A stretch of DNA of 21,163 nucleotides from Flavobacterium sp. (GTDB lineage Bacteria > Bacteroidota > Bacteroidia > Flavobacteriales > Flavobacteriaceae): contig JAGORP010000027.1 in NCBI GenBank assembly GCA_018062725.1, forward strand, positions 1 through 21,163. The letters are read 5' to 3'. The notes below the pieces were generated by a model. The model had not been told where the DNA came from and searched no databases. It worked only from the letters and a program-made list of their open reading frames with translations. Position numbers and translations under genes: made by a program. This document shows, piece by piece, positions 12,506 to 21,136 of the stretch; position 1 is the first letter of the stretch; the number at the start of each line of letters is the position of its first letter.

Positions 12506-15194
12506 TATTATACTTTTATTGATTCTTTCAGGCTATTTGGCTGTTTTATTTTTTATTGCACATTGGGCAGAAAAAAAAGGAAATACCAAATGGACAAATA
12601 ATCCTTATGTTTATACCTTATCACTTGCCGTTTATTGTACCGCCTGGACCTATTATGGTAGTATTGGTGTGGCTGCCGAAAGCGGATTAGGCTATTTACC
12701 TATTTACTTAGGTCCCATAATCGTTGCGCCGTCTTGGATTTTAATTCTCAAAAAAATTATTAGAATTTCAAGAGTCAATAAAATTTCAAGTATTGCCGAT
12801 TTCATTTCGTTGCGTTACGGAAACAGTAGGTTTTTAGGTGCAATTGTCACAATAATTTCTCTTACAGGAATTTTGCCTTATATCGCTTTACAACTGAAAG
12901 CCATTTCGGAAACCTTTCATATTGTCACAAAAACCAATACTAGTTCTTTTATTTTTGATGATACTACTACTTATGTAGCGGTAGCTTTAGCATTATTTTC
13001 TTCTTATTATGGAACCCGCTATGTAGATGCTTCCGAAAAGAGAAAAGGAATTATTACTGCGGTTGCTCTAGAAAGTGTCTTAAAATTGGTGTTTTTCGTT
13101 ATTATTGGTATTTATGTAACGTATTTTGTTTTTGATGGATTTGAGGATATTTATCAAAAAGCTTCTTTGTTGGAAAATTTTAAAGAAAAAAATACGATCG
13201 GAGGTTTGCCACAAGCCATCAATTGGTTTTTATTATGTGTCTTGTCGATGTTTGCCATTTTTTTATTACCAAGACAATTTCAGGTTTCCGTGATAGAAAA
13301 CAATCGAGAAAACCATATCAATACTGCCGTTTGGTTGTTTCCGTTATATCTTTTAATTTTCAATCTATTTGTATATCCAATTGCTTGGGGTGGAAATATT
13401 TTGTTTGATGGAAAAGAAGTAAATTCTGATGTATATTCACTATTAATTCCTCAGTTTTTTAATCATAAAACACTTACCGTACTTGTCTTTCTTGGCGGAT
13501 TTTCAGCAGCTATTTCTATGATTGTTGTGTCTTCTATTGGGCTGTCTACTATGCTTACCAATAATGTTTTGATTCCGTATAATTTACTTGGAAAATTAAA
13601 AAGTGATGAACAAACTATTAGTAGTCGAAAAATTGTAAATAGTCGTAAGTTCGGAATTTTCACCTTGATTATTTTGTCGTATTTCATCTATCGTTTCTTC
13701 GGATTAGATTATAGCTTGGTTTCTATTGGTTTAGTGGCTTTTGTAATTATTGCCCAATTGGCACCTGCTTTTTTTGGGGCGTTATTTTGGAGAAGAGGTT
13801 CTCGATTGGGAGCAATTTATAGTATTATTATTGGGTTTTTAGTATGTATTTACACGTTGTTGATTCCTTATTCAATCGGGATTAGTAATGTTGAAAGTCC
13901 ATTTATTGCGCATGGATTTATGGGAATTGAATTGCTTAAGCCTTTTCAGTTGTTTGGACTTGATTATTTGCAACCAGTTCCGCACGCTTTATTTTGGAGC
14001 TTATTGTTTAATTCGTTCGCCTATTTTGCTGTTTCTGTGAGTTTTAAAGGAAATTACCGTGAACGTAATTATGCCGAAATGTTCGTAGATATACACAAAT
14101 ACATCACCAATCACGAAAATGCTTTTATTTGGAAAGGAACAGCTTATCGTCACGATATTGAAAAAGTACTCATTCGATTTTTAGGGGAAGAACGTACTAA
14201 ACGTGCTATGAATATCTTCAATGTTAAGTACAATGTCGATAAAAATCAAGAGTTAGCTGATGCCCGTTTAATTAAATTCTCCGAAAATTTATTAACCGGT
14301 CATATTGGAACTGCCTCGGCAAGAATATTGATTTCGAGTGTCGTAAAAGAAGAAAAAATCACTTTGCCTGAAGTTTTAAAAATTTTAGAAGAGTCAAAAG
14401 AAAATATCATTATTAATAAAAAACTAACCGAAACATCAAAGGAATTAAAAGAGATTTCAGCAAAATTGCAAGATGCAAACAGTTCCTTAATTAAAAAAGA
14501 CCAACAAAAAGACGAATTTTTGGACACAGTAACACACGAACTCCGAACACCAATAACAGCCATTAGAGCGGCCAGCGAAATTTTACACGATGATGATGAA
14601 ATTCCAGAGGATTTGAAAAAGCAATTTCTTCAAAATATCATTTCAGAATCCGATCGATTGAATCGGTTAATTGATAAAATTCTGGATTTAGAAAAATTTG
14701 AAACGGGAAAACAAACCATTCATCCTTTAAAAAATAATTTGATTCATACTGTTGAAAGTGCCATAGAACCACTGCAACAATTGATTAAAAATAAAAACAT
14801 TACGATTCATTTGGAACATAAAAGTAGTGTCACTGCTTATTATGACGAAGATCGAATTTTTCAAGTGATTACCAACTTACTTTCCAATGCCATAAAATTT
14901 TGCCCCGAAAAAGAAGGTTTAATTTCTATCCAAATCACCGAAAAAGAAAATCACATCATGACGGCAGTTTCAGATAATGGTAAAGGAATTCCAAGTAGTG
15001 ATTTTGAAGCAATTTTTGATAAATTTTATCAATCGAACAATCAAAACATCAAAAAACCCGTTGGTAGTGGATTAGGTTTAGCCATTTGTAAACAAATAAT
15101 AGAACATCATAAAGGGAAAATTTGGGTCCAAGCTTCTGAAAAAGGAGCCTGCGTAGTTTTTACTTTACCTAAAGATAACCATTTCGAAAATTAA
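12498..15194 (+). CDS. Sodium:solute symporter-histidine kinase fusion sensor (CbrA/CrbS-like)
   Basis: This 898-residue inner-membrane protein begins with a sodium:solute symporter domain of about 515 residues and roughly 13 hydrophobic helices (YCTAWTYYGSIGVAAESGLGY near residue 45 is typical, broken here only for reading). A linker of about 525-610 resembles the STAC region of CbrA-type sensors (FLGEERTKRAM, LLTGHIGTASARILI). A coiled coil (about 620-670) leads to a HisKA domain with phospho-acceptor H680 in VTHELRTPI and a HATPase domain with NLLSNAIKF, SDNGKGIP and GSGLGLAI. No PAS or receiver domain is present. Such proteins couple uptake or binding of a solute to phosphorelay; CbrA responds to histidine or carbon state and CrbS controls acetyl-CoA synthetase. 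The next genes are a receiver protein 6 bp later and an acyl-CoA synthetase, so a short-chain carboxylate signal is likely. Confidence 0.9.
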   Translation: MNSIILLLILSGYLAVLFFIAHWAEKKGNTKWTNNPYVYTLSLAVYCTAWTYYGSIGVAAESGLGYLPIYLGPIIVAPSWILILKKIIRISRVNKISSIADFISLRYGNSRFLGAIVTIISLTGILPYIALQLKAISETFHIVTKTNTSSFIFDDTTTYVAVALALFSSYYGTRYVDASEKRKGIITAVALESVLKLVFFVIIGIYVTYFVFDGFEDIYQKASLLENFKEKNTIGGLPQAINWFLLCVLSMFAIFLLPRQFQVSVIENNRENHINTAVWLFPLYLLIFNLFVYPIAWGGNILFDGKEVNSDVYSLLIPQFFNHKTLTVLVFLGGFSAAISMIVVSSIGLSTMLTNNVLIPYNLLGKLKSDEQTISSRKIVNSRKFGIFTLIILSYFIYRFFGLDYSLVSIGLVAFVIIAQLAPAFFGALFWRRGSRLGAIYSIIIGFLVCIYTLLIPYSIGISNVESPFIAHGFMGIELLKPFQLFGLDYLQPVPHALFWSLLFNSFAYFAVSVSFKGNYRERNYAEMFVDIHKYITNHENAFIWKGTAYRHDIEKVLIRFLGEERTKRAMNIFNVKYNVDKNQELADARLIKFSENLLTGHIGTASARILISSVVKEEKITLPEVLKILEESKENIIINKKLTETSKELKEISAKLQDANSSLIKKDQQKDEFLDTVTHELRTPITAIRAASEILHDDDEIPEDLKKQFLQNIISESDRLNRLIDKILDLEKFETGKQTIHPLKNNLIHTVESAIEPLQQLIKNKNITIHLEHKSSVTAYYDEDRIFQVITNLLSNAIKFCPEKEGLISIQITEKENHIMTAVSDNGKGIPSSDFEAIFDKFYQSNNQNIKKPVGSGLGLAICKQIIEHHKGKIWVQASEKGACVVFTLPKDNHFEN

Positions 15195-15200
15195 AAAATT

Positions 15201-15566
15201 ATGAAAAAAATTTTAATTGTAGATGACGAACCAAACATCGTTATGTCTCTAGAATATACATTTAAAAAAAATAATTATCAAGTATTTATTGCGCGTGACG
15301 GACAAGAAGCCCTAGATATTGTGAAAACCAATTTTCCTGATGTCATCATTTTAGATGTTATGATGCCAATGGTTGATGGATACGCAACATTAGAGCAAAT
15401 CAAAAAAGAGGATAATTTAAAACACACCAAAGTGATATTTCTCTCGGCAAAAAATAAAGAAAGTGATATCGAGAAAGGATTGTCTTTAGGTGCCGATGCT
15501 TATATGACTAAACCTTTTTCTATTAAAAAAATTGTAGACCAAGTAAGTGAACTTCTTACGGAATAA
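15201..15566 (+). CDS. Single-domain (receiver-only) response regulator
   Basis: This 121-residue CheY-like receiver has the acidic pocket D8-D9 (IVDDEPN), the phospho-acceptor D52 (IILDVMMP), S82 (IFLSAK) and the conserved K104 (MTKPFS). The protein ends right after the receiver fold, so there is no DNA-binding or enzymatic output domain. It lies 6 bp downstream of the symporter-kinase and 21 bp upstream of the acyl-CoA synthetase, hence almost certainly the cognate partner of that kinase. A receiver without an output domain must act by protein contact, or pass phosphate to another protein. The target could be the kinase itself, the synthetase, or a regulator elsewhere; none can be chosen from the sequence. 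Confidence 0.93.
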   Translation: MKKILIVDDEPNIVMSLEYTFKKNNYQVFIARDGQEALDIVKTNFPDVIILDVMMPMVDGYATLEQIKKEDNLKHTKVIFLSAKNKESDIEKGLSLGADAYMTKPFSIKKIVDQVSELLTE

Positions 15567-15587
15567 CACGTTATTAAAAATAAAACC

Positions 15588-17483
15588 ATGAATTACAATA
15601 AATTATACCAACAAAGTATCGATTTTCCAGCTTCGTTTTGGGAAAAACAAGCCAATGAAATAGAATGGTATACCAAACCAACTCTGATTTTATCAGAAGA
15701 TGAAAATGGCTATCCACTTTGGTTTAGTGATGGTAAGTTAAATGCTTGTTATTTGGCTTTAGACAAGCATATTCAAGACGGGTTTGGAGATCAAATAGCC
15801 ATGATTTATGATTCTCCTGTTACCCAAACAATTAAAAAATATAGCTTTAATGAAGTAAAAGCGGAAGTGGCGAAATTAGCCGGCGGAATGCTCTCATTAG
15901 GATTAAAAAAAGGGGATACAGCCGTAATCTACATGCCCATGATTCCGCAAGCAGCTTTTGCAATGTTGGCTTGTGCCCGAATTGGTGTTACGCATTCGGT
16001 GGTTTTTGGCGGTTTCGCACCTCATGAATTGGCTATGCGGATTGATGATTGCAAGCCAAGGCTAATATTGACTGCTTCATCTGGAATTGAAATCGACAGA
16101 CTTATCGCCTACAAACCTTTGGTTGATGAAGCAATTGAATTAGCCTCTCACAAACCTAAAAAAGTAATTGTTTTTAATCGGAAATTAGGCGCGAGAATTC
16201 CATTTAAAAAATACGATGTCGATTATGATGCATTAGTGTATGGCTCAGAAGAAACACCTTGTATACCTGTCGAAGCAACACATCCTTTATATATTTTATA
16301 TACTTCTGGAACCACAGGAAAACCAAAAGGAATAGTAAGAGATACAGGAGGTTATATGGCATCACTTAAATTTTCAATGCAATATATTTATGGGGCAGTA
16401 CCCGATGAAGTTTTTTGGGCTGCTTCCGATGTAGGATGGGTTGTTGGGCATAGCTATATAATTTATGGACCATTGGTAAATAGAAATACAACAGTCATTT
16501 TCGAAGGAAAACCCATTAAAACACCCGATGCTAGTACATTTTGGAGAGTAATTGCCGAGCATAAAGTAAACATAATGTTCACAGCACCAACCGCTATTAG
16601 GGCTATAAAAAAAGAAGATCCAGATGGACTTTTTATAAAGGAATATGATTTATCTTCTTTAAAAACCCAGTTTTTAGCGGGGGAACGTTGTGATATTGCA
16701 ACTTTAGAATGGTATAACAAACACATCCCTATTCCTGCTATTGATCATTGGTGGCAAACCGAATCGGGTTGGCCCATGATTGCCAATATGATGGGAGTGG
16801 AGTTTTTACCAATAAAACCTGGTTCGGCAGGAAAAGCGGTTACAGGTTATGATATCCGAATTTTTAACGATAACGGACAAGAAATTGGTCCTAACGAAGA
16901 AGGTTTTGTAGTAGTAAAATTACCTTTGCCTCCCGGAACTTTATTAGATTTATGGAAGGATAACGATCGATTTAAATCGGACTATTTAAATAAATTTCCT
17001 GGATATTATTTTTCGGGTGATGGCGGATTTAAAGATGAAGAAGGCTATTTGTTTATTACAGGTAGAGTAGATGATGTTATTAATGTAGCAGGGCATCGCT
17101 TATCAACTGCCGAAATGGAGGAAATTGTTTCGTCTCATGATTCGGTTGCAGAATGTGCCGTTATTGGAATTAATGACGATTTAAAAGGTCAGATTCCTTT
17201 GGCGCTTGTCGTGACCAAATCAGGTGATGAAATGGAATCGTATCAATTACAACACGAAATCGTTCAGTTGGTTAGGGAAAAAATTGGTGCTGTGGCGTCC
17301 TTACGAGATGTTATCGTTGTTCAACGATTGCCCAAAACGCGTTCCGGAAAAATACTCCGAAAATTATTGAGAAGTATTGCTGATGGAGTAAATTTTCAAA
17401 TTCCATCGACAATCGATGATGAATTAATTATCACAGAAATTAAAGAAGATTTTATCAAGGCCAAAATTGGATTGTTTAAATAA
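15588..17483 (+). CDS. Short-chain acyl-CoA synthetase (PrpE / ACSS3-like, propionyl- or acetyl-CoA synthetase)
   Basis: This 631-residue cytoplasmic ANL-superfamily enzyme has the P-loop YTSGTTGKPKG (238-248), the acyl-pocket motif DHWWQTESGWP (386-396), GRVDDVINVAGHRLST and the C-terminal catalytic lysine at about K588 in TRSGKILRK. E. coli PrpE (628 residues) has a closely similar QTESGWP and DDVINVAGHRL arrangement, while classical acetyl-CoA synthetases have TETGG at the same point, so the PrpE/ACSS3 branch is favoured. The enzyme converts a short carboxylate, ATP and CoA to acyl-CoA, AMP and pyrophosphate; the lysine is often controlled by acylation in relatives. It is the last gene of the sensor operon and is followed by a strong terminator. 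The exact chain length preference is not determinable here. Confidence 0.9.
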   Translation: MNYNKLYQQSIDFPASFWEKQANEIEWYTKPTLILSEDENGYPLWFSDGKLNACYLALDKHIQDGFGDQIAMIYDSPVTQTIKKYSFNEVKAEVAKLAGGMLSLGLKKGDTAVIYMPMIPQAAFAMLACARIGVTHSVVFGGFAPHELAMRIDDCKPRLILTASSGIEIDRLIAYKPLVDEAIELASHKPKKVIVFNRKLGARIPFKKYDVDYDALVYGSEETPCIPVEATHPLYILYTSGTTGKPKGIVRDTGGYMASLKFSMQYIYGAVPDEVFWAASDVGWVVGHSYIIYGPLVNRNTTVIFEGKPIKTPDASTFWRVIAEHKVNIMFTAPTAIRAIKKEDPDGLFIKEYDLSSLKTQFLAGERCDIATLEWYNKHIPIPAIDHWWQTESGWPMIANMMGVEFLPIKPGSAGKAVTGYDIRIFNDNGQEIGPNEEGFVVVKLPLPPGTLLDLWKDNDRFKSDYLNKFPGYYFSGDGGFKDEEGYLFITGRVDDVINVAGHRLSTAEMEEIVSSHDSVAECAVIGINDDLKGQIPLALVVTKSGDEMESYQLQHEIVQLVREKIGAVASLRDVIVVQRLPKTRSGKILRKLLRSIADGVNFQIPSTIDDELIITEIKEDFIKAKIGLFK

Positions 17484-17493
17484 GTAACAATTT

Positions 17494-17527
17494 AAAAAGC
17501 AAATAATTAATATTATTTGCTTTTTTT
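17494..17527 (+). terminator. Rho-independent terminator after the acyl-CoA synthetase
   Basis: AAAAAGCAAATAA (17494-17506) pairs perfectly with TTATTTGCTTTTT (17513-17525) around a 6-nt loop, and the right arm runs into a T7 tract (17521-17527). It starts 10 bp after the synthetase stop codon. Confidence 0.87.
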
Positions 17528-17530
17528 ATA

Positions 17531-17538
17531 TAAATTTG
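17531..17538 (+). promoter_or_regulatory. -7 promoter box of the TetR efflux operon
   Basis: TAAATTTG matches the Bacteroidota -7 consensus TAnnTTTG at every fixed position. It is 28 bp upstream of the TetR start codon and immediately after the preceding terminator. A matching -33 TTG at the usual distance is not obvious. Confidence 0.6.
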
Positions 17539-17540
17539 CG

Positions 17541-17556
17541 TAGTGAATGTTCACTA
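17541..17556. promoter_or_regulatory. TetR-type operator palindrome
   Basis: TAGTGAA (17541-17547), spacer TG, TTCACTA (17550-17556) is a perfect 7-bp inverted repeat, the size and symmetry typical of TetR-family operators. It sits two bases after the -7 box and covers the expected transcription start, ending 10 bp before the TetR start codon, so a bound dimer would block initiation. Autorepression of the operon is the inferred outcome. Confidence 0.72.
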
Positions 17557-17566
17557 ACTGAAATTT

Positions 17567-18154
17567 ATGATCAATACCACTTCAAATAGACAAAAAGAAA
17601 TAATAGAAACAGCAGGGAAACTTTTGATGCTAAAAGGGATTAAAGGTTTAACTACAAAGAATCTAGCTCAAGAAATGAATTTTTCTGAGAGCGCTTTATA
17701 CCGTCATTTTAAAAATAAAGAAGATATAATTGTTTTATTATTAAATTCTTTAGGTACTAATATTAAAGAGCGTCTAGATTTAATTTCAGACAAAAATGTT
17801 TCCTCCGAAAATAAATTATTAGAATTATTTGAAAGTCAATTTCACTTTTTTCAAAAAAATCCACATTTTATTGTAGCAATTTTATCAGAAGGGCTATTTG
17901 ATGAAACAGAAAAAATAAATAATTCTATCTTGAATATTATGACCTATAAAATGCATTTGGTTAGCAGTATTATCGAAGAAGGTAAATCAAATAATGAATT
18001 CACAAATAACATTCCAACAGAAGAAATGACTCATATTATTTTGGGCACTTTCCGAATGATGATGCTAAAATGGAAGTTTTCAAAATTTCAACTTGATATA
18101 AAAAATCAGGGTAATACAATCATGGTAACTGTAATCAATTTAATGAAAAAATGA
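17567..18154 (+). CDS. TetR/AcrR-family transcriptional repressor
   Basis: This 195-residue protein has a typical TetR N-terminal DNA-binding domain (about 8-55): RQKEIIETAGKLLMLKG, then LTTKNLAQEMNFSESALYRHF, the classic HTH with its terminal YRHF, then KNKEDII. The C-terminal two thirds are helical and variable, forming a ligand-binding and dimer domain; the ligand cannot be read. Its stop codon overlaps the start of the next gene in ATGA (18151-18154), so it is cotranscribed and translationally coupled with the efflux genes. A perfect palindrome directly upstream is its likely operator. The simplest model is a repressor that releases the operon when a toxic or lipid-like ligand binds. Confidence 0.92.
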   Translation: MINTTSNRQKEIIETAGKLLMLKGIKGLTTKNLAQEMNFSESALYRHFKNKEDIIVLLLNSLGTNIKERLDLISDKNVSSENKLLELFESQFHFFQKNPHFIVAILSEGLFDETEKINNSILNIMTYKMHLVSSIIEEGKSNNEFTNNIPTEEMTHIILGTFRMMMLKWKFSKFQLDIKNQGNTIMVTVINLMKK

Positions 18155-19236
18155 AAAACATAATTCTATCCATATCCATACTATTATTCTATTCATGTAG
18201 TAATACGACTGAAATCAAACCCATAACCGAAAACATAAAAGAACTTGTTTTTGCATCGGGGCAACTTGAATGGGATAACTCATACAACTTAACCGCTCAA
18301 ACTGACGGTGTTTTGCAAAATGTTACTTTTGAAGTTGGAAATGTTGTTTCCAAAGGAAAAGTAATTGCCACAATAGATAATGAAATTAATGACATTAATG
18401 CACAAACCTCTCAAGAACAATTAGTAATATCTAACGAAAATCTATCTTCAGATGCACCAGCACTATTACAATTAGAACAAAACTTGCAATTTGCAGAAAG
18501 TAAATACCTTCAAGATAAAAAACAGGCTGAGCGCTATGAGCGATTAAATAAACAAAATATTGGTTCACAAGTTGAATATGAGAATGCGCAACTGAACGCT
18601 AAAAATTCTTTATCCAATTTAAATATCTTAAAAAAACAGTATAAACTTATTTTGCAACAAGCCAAACAACAACAAATTGCAATAAAAGGACAATTAAAAA
18701 ATAATCAAGTTCTAAAAAAATACAATTCAATTATTGTTACGGAAAGTGGAACGATTATAAAAAAGCTGAAAACTAACGGTGATTATGTAAGAAAAGGGGA
18801 AATAATTGCTGTAATTGCAGACAAACAAAAAGCAGAAGCAGTTTTAAATGTTGATGAAAATAGTATTGGAAAAGTAAAATTAGGTCAAACGGTTTTTGTA
18901 CAATTAAATACCAATAAAGATGCAACTTATAACGGAAAAGTTACCGAAATTCTATCTGCTTTTGACGAAAAATCACAATCTTTCATCTGTAAAGTTACTT
19001 TTGATGAATCATTTAATAACTCACTATTCGGCACTCAATTAGAAGCTAATATTTTAGTTGGTGAAAAGAAAAATGCATTATTAATTCCTAGAAATTACGT
19101 AGGTTTTGGCAATAAAGTTAATGTAAAAGGAAAAGAGGAATATTTAATCATAAAACCAGGAATTGTTTCTACGGAATACGTTGAAGTTTTAGAAGGAATT
19201 AACAAAAATGATATTCTTTTACCTTTAAAATTATAA
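18151..19236 (+). CDS. Membrane-fusion (periplasmic adaptor) lipoprotein of an ABC efflux system
   Basis: This 361-residue HlyD/MacA-type adaptor has an N-terminal lipoprotein signal (hydrophobic 4-14, then FYSC with C16 as the expected lipidated residue). The two lipoyl/barrel-sandwich halves are at about 45-78 (AQTDGVLQNVTFEVGNVV) and 195-222 (ESGTIIKKLKTNGDYVRKG), flanking an alpha-helical hairpin of about 80-190 rich in Gln and Lys. A beta-barrel domain (225-305) and a membrane-proximal domain follow. Such adaptors bridge an inner-membrane transporter and an outer-membrane channel. It overlaps the TetR gene by 4 bp and is 2 bp from the next start codon, so it belongs to the TetR operon. 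No TolC-like channel gene is in view. The exported compound is unknown. Confidence 0.9.
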   Translation: MKNIILSISILLFYSCSNTTEIKPITENIKELVFASGQLEWDNSYNLTAQTDGVLQNVTFEVGNVVSKGKVIATIDNEINDINAQTSQEQLVISNENLSSDAPALLQLEQNLQFAESKYLQDKKQAERYERLNKQNIGSQVEYENAQLNAKNSLSNLNILKKQYKLILQQAKQQQIAIKGQLKNNQVLKKYNSIIVTESGTIIKKLKTNGDYVRKGEIIAVIADKQKAEAVLNVDENSIGKVKLGQTVFVQLNTNKDATYNGKVTEILSAFDEKSQSFICKVTFDESFNNSLFGTQLEANILVGEKKNALLIPRNYVGFGNKVNVKGKEEYLIIKPGIVSTEYVEVLEGINKNDILLPLKL

Positions 19237-19238
19237 AA

Positions 19239-19307
19239 ATGCATATCAATTCGGTAATAGCAAAGACCTATATTTTTTAAAATAAGAAACTCACAGCAGT
19301 TGCTGTT
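19239..19307 (+). other. Interrupted 5' end of the permease gene, in-frame TAA at 19278-19280
   Basis: An ATG at 19239, 2 bp after the adaptor stop codon, opens the peptide MHINSVIAKTYIF and then meets TAA at 19278-19280. The same frame continues as NKKLTAVAV directly into the permease at 19308, and this is the expected N-terminal sequence of MacB/FtsX-type permeases (short amphipathic start, basic residues, first membrane helix). No shift of frame is needed, so a single-base change (for example AAA to TAA) or a sequencing error explains it best. Confidence 0.8.
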
Positions 19308-20462
19308 TTGGGCGTTTTGTTAGGGATGTCGGTTTATATTTTTATGAATAGTTTATTAGTAGGGTTTGATAGAAGTTCCAATACATCCATTTTTAGAAAC
19401 ACATCTCATATTAGAGTGTATAAGGACGATGAAATTAGTAAGGTTTTAATTCAAAACCCCAATGAAAAGTATCTTATAATTAACCCGAAAGTAGTTCCAA
19501 ATAACAATACGATTATTAACCCGAAAATGATTTTAGAAACCATTTTGAAACAAAAAGAAGTAACTGTTGCCACACCACAAGTAAATACAAGTGTCTTTTA
19601 TAATAATGGAAAATCACAAATATCAGGGATTTCAGTAGGAATAAAACCAGAAGAAGCCAATTTGATGTATAATATAAAGTCATTTATGGTAGATGGAAAT
19701 TTAGATTTGTTAAAGTCAAACCCAAACGGAATTGTTATTGGTAGCGGAATTTCAGAGAAAATGAATTTAACATTAAGTGATAATTTAAATCTTACTTCAT
19801 CTAAAGGAATCAACAGAACTTTTAAAGTGATTGGAATTTTTAAAACCAACAATTCAGTTACCGATAAAACAAAATCATACATCAATCTTACTGCTTCTCA
19901 ACAACTCCTTAAGGAAGGAAACTCATACATAACCGATATAAATGTAAATGTAACCGATCCTGAAATTGCCGATAAAGTAGCCCTAAAACTAACCCAAATA
20001 TTAGGTTACAAGGCAGAGGGCTGGAAAGAGGCCAATGCCACATTAATGGCAACTAACAAGATGCGAAAAATGATTATTACATTTGTTTCTCTCACTATTT
20101 TATTAGTCGCTGGTTTCGGAATTTATAACATACTAAATATGACTGTTTCACAAAAAATAAATGACATCGCCATTCTTAAAGCTATGGGATTTAAAGGAAA
20201 AGATGTCATCAAAATATTTGTTAATCAAGCTGTTGCTATCGGAATTATGGGAGTAATTGGAGGTGTTTTTTTAGCTACAATATTAATTACTGTTCTTAAA
20301 AAAGTATATCTGGGTGGAGATATTGGTTATTTTCCTATAGATTATGAACCTCAAAAATTTATTCAAGGAATAGTTATCGGATTAGTAATTACTTTTTTTG
20401 CAGGTTATATTCCAGCGAAGAAAGCGGCTAATGTTGATCCTGTTGAAATTTTAAGAAAATAA
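19308..20462 (+). CDS. MacB/FtsX-type ABC transporter permease, N-terminus disrupted
   Basis: The intact part runs from a TTG at 19308 (384 residues); the next ATG is at 19326. It has a first membrane helix (LLGMSVYIFMNSLLVG), a large periplasmic domain (about 25-245, MacB core-like), and the FtsX domain with three further helices: MIITFVSLTILLVAGFGIYN, then NDIAILKAMGFKGKDV (the coupling helix), and closing PAKKAANVDPVEILRK. These features define the membrane subunit of tripartite or LolCDE-like ABC exporters. The natural start at 19239 is cut off by a TAA after 13 codons. If translation starts at the TTG, most of helix 1 is kept but the basic N-terminal anchor is lost; otherwise the gene is a pseudogene. 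It lies between adaptor and ATPase genes and is 2 bp from the latter. Confidence 0.85.
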   Translation: MGVLLGMSVYIFMNSLLVGFDRSSNTSIFRNTSHIRVYKDDEISKVLIQNPNEKYLIINPKVVPNNNTIINPKMILETILKQKEVTVATPQVNTSVFYNNGKSQISGISVGIKPEEANLMYNIKSFMVDGNLDLLKSNPNGIVIGSGISEKMNLTLSDNLNLTSSKGINRTFKVIGIFKTNNSVTDKTKSYINLTASQQLLKEGNSYITDINVNVTDPEIADKVALKLTQILGYKAEGWKEANATLMATNKMRKMIITFVSLTILLVAGFGIYNILNMTVSQKINDIAILKAMGFKGKDVIKIFVNQAVAIGIMGVIGGVFLATILITVLKKVYLGGDIGYFPIDYEPQKFIQGIVIGLVITFFAGYIPAKKAANVDPVEILRK

Positions 20463-20464
20463 AA

Positions 20465-21136
20465 ATGAATATTTTAGAAACCAAAAATATAAATAAGTTT
20501 TTTCACGAACCAACAGAATTTCAGGTTTTAAAAAACATCTCTTTTGATGTCAAAAAAGGAGAATTTCTTTCAATGATTGGAAAATCGGGTAGTGGTAAAT
20601 CTACTCTATTATATATACTTTCAACAATGGATACCAATTATAATGGAGAATTATTTATAGACAATAAACTGATGACTGGCTTAACCATTGATCAGTTAGC
20701 AGAAGTTAGAAATGAGAAAATTGGTTTTGTATTTCAATTTCATTATTTGCTTCCTGAATTTTCATGTCTAAGAAATGTTATGATTCCTGCTTTAAAACTG
20801 GGCAAATTTTCTGAAAAAGAGATTGAAGATCGGGCTTATCAAAAGCTTGAAATTTTAGGGTTACAAGACCAAGCTTTGAAACCCGCTAGTAAGCTTTCAG
20901 GAGGGCAACAACAACGTGTCGCAATTGCTAGGGCTTTGATAAATGATCCTTTAATTATTATGGGCGATGAACCCACCGGAAATTTAGATAGCAAGAATAC
21001 GAGTATTGTATTTGATATTTTTCAAGAACTCACAAAAAAATTTAATCAAACAATTATTGCTGTTACCCATGATGATGATTTTGCACATAAAAGTGATAGA
21101 ATTATTGAAATGAAAGATGGAAATATAATTAGCTAA
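20465..21136 (+). CDS. ABC transporter ATP-binding protein (LolD/MacB type)
   Basis: This 223-residue soluble ATPase is complete: Walker A GKSGSGKST (39-47), Q-loop Q91 (FVFQFHYLLPEF), signature LSGGQQQRVAIARAL (144-158), Walker B LIIMGDE (163-169), the D-loop (GNLDS) and switch H202 (VTHDDD). Length and the LLPEF and EPTGNLD motifs match the LolD/MacB/FtsE group that drives MacB/FtsX-type permeases by mechanotransmission rather than classic transport. It starts 2 bp after the permease stop codon and is the last gene in view; only 27 bp of AT-rich sequence follow. With the adaptor it should form a TetR-controlled export pump. It would have no partner if the permease is truly broken. Confidence 0.95.
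   Translation: MNILETKNINKFFHEPTEFQVLKNISFDVKKGEFLSMIGKSGSGKSTLLYILSTMDTNYNGELFIDNKLMTGLTIDQLAEVRNEKIGFVFQFHYLLPEFSCLRNVMIPALKLGKFSEKEIEDRAYQKLEILGLQDQALKPASKLSGGQQQRVAIARALINDPLIIMGDEPTGNLDSKNTSIVFDIFQELTKKFNQTIIAVTHDDDFAHKSDRIIEMKDGNIIS

Noticed and set aside
19239..20462. Programmed frameshift in the permease gene
   Set aside because: The frame before and after the TAA is the same, so no shift is needed; a base substitution, restart or error fits better.
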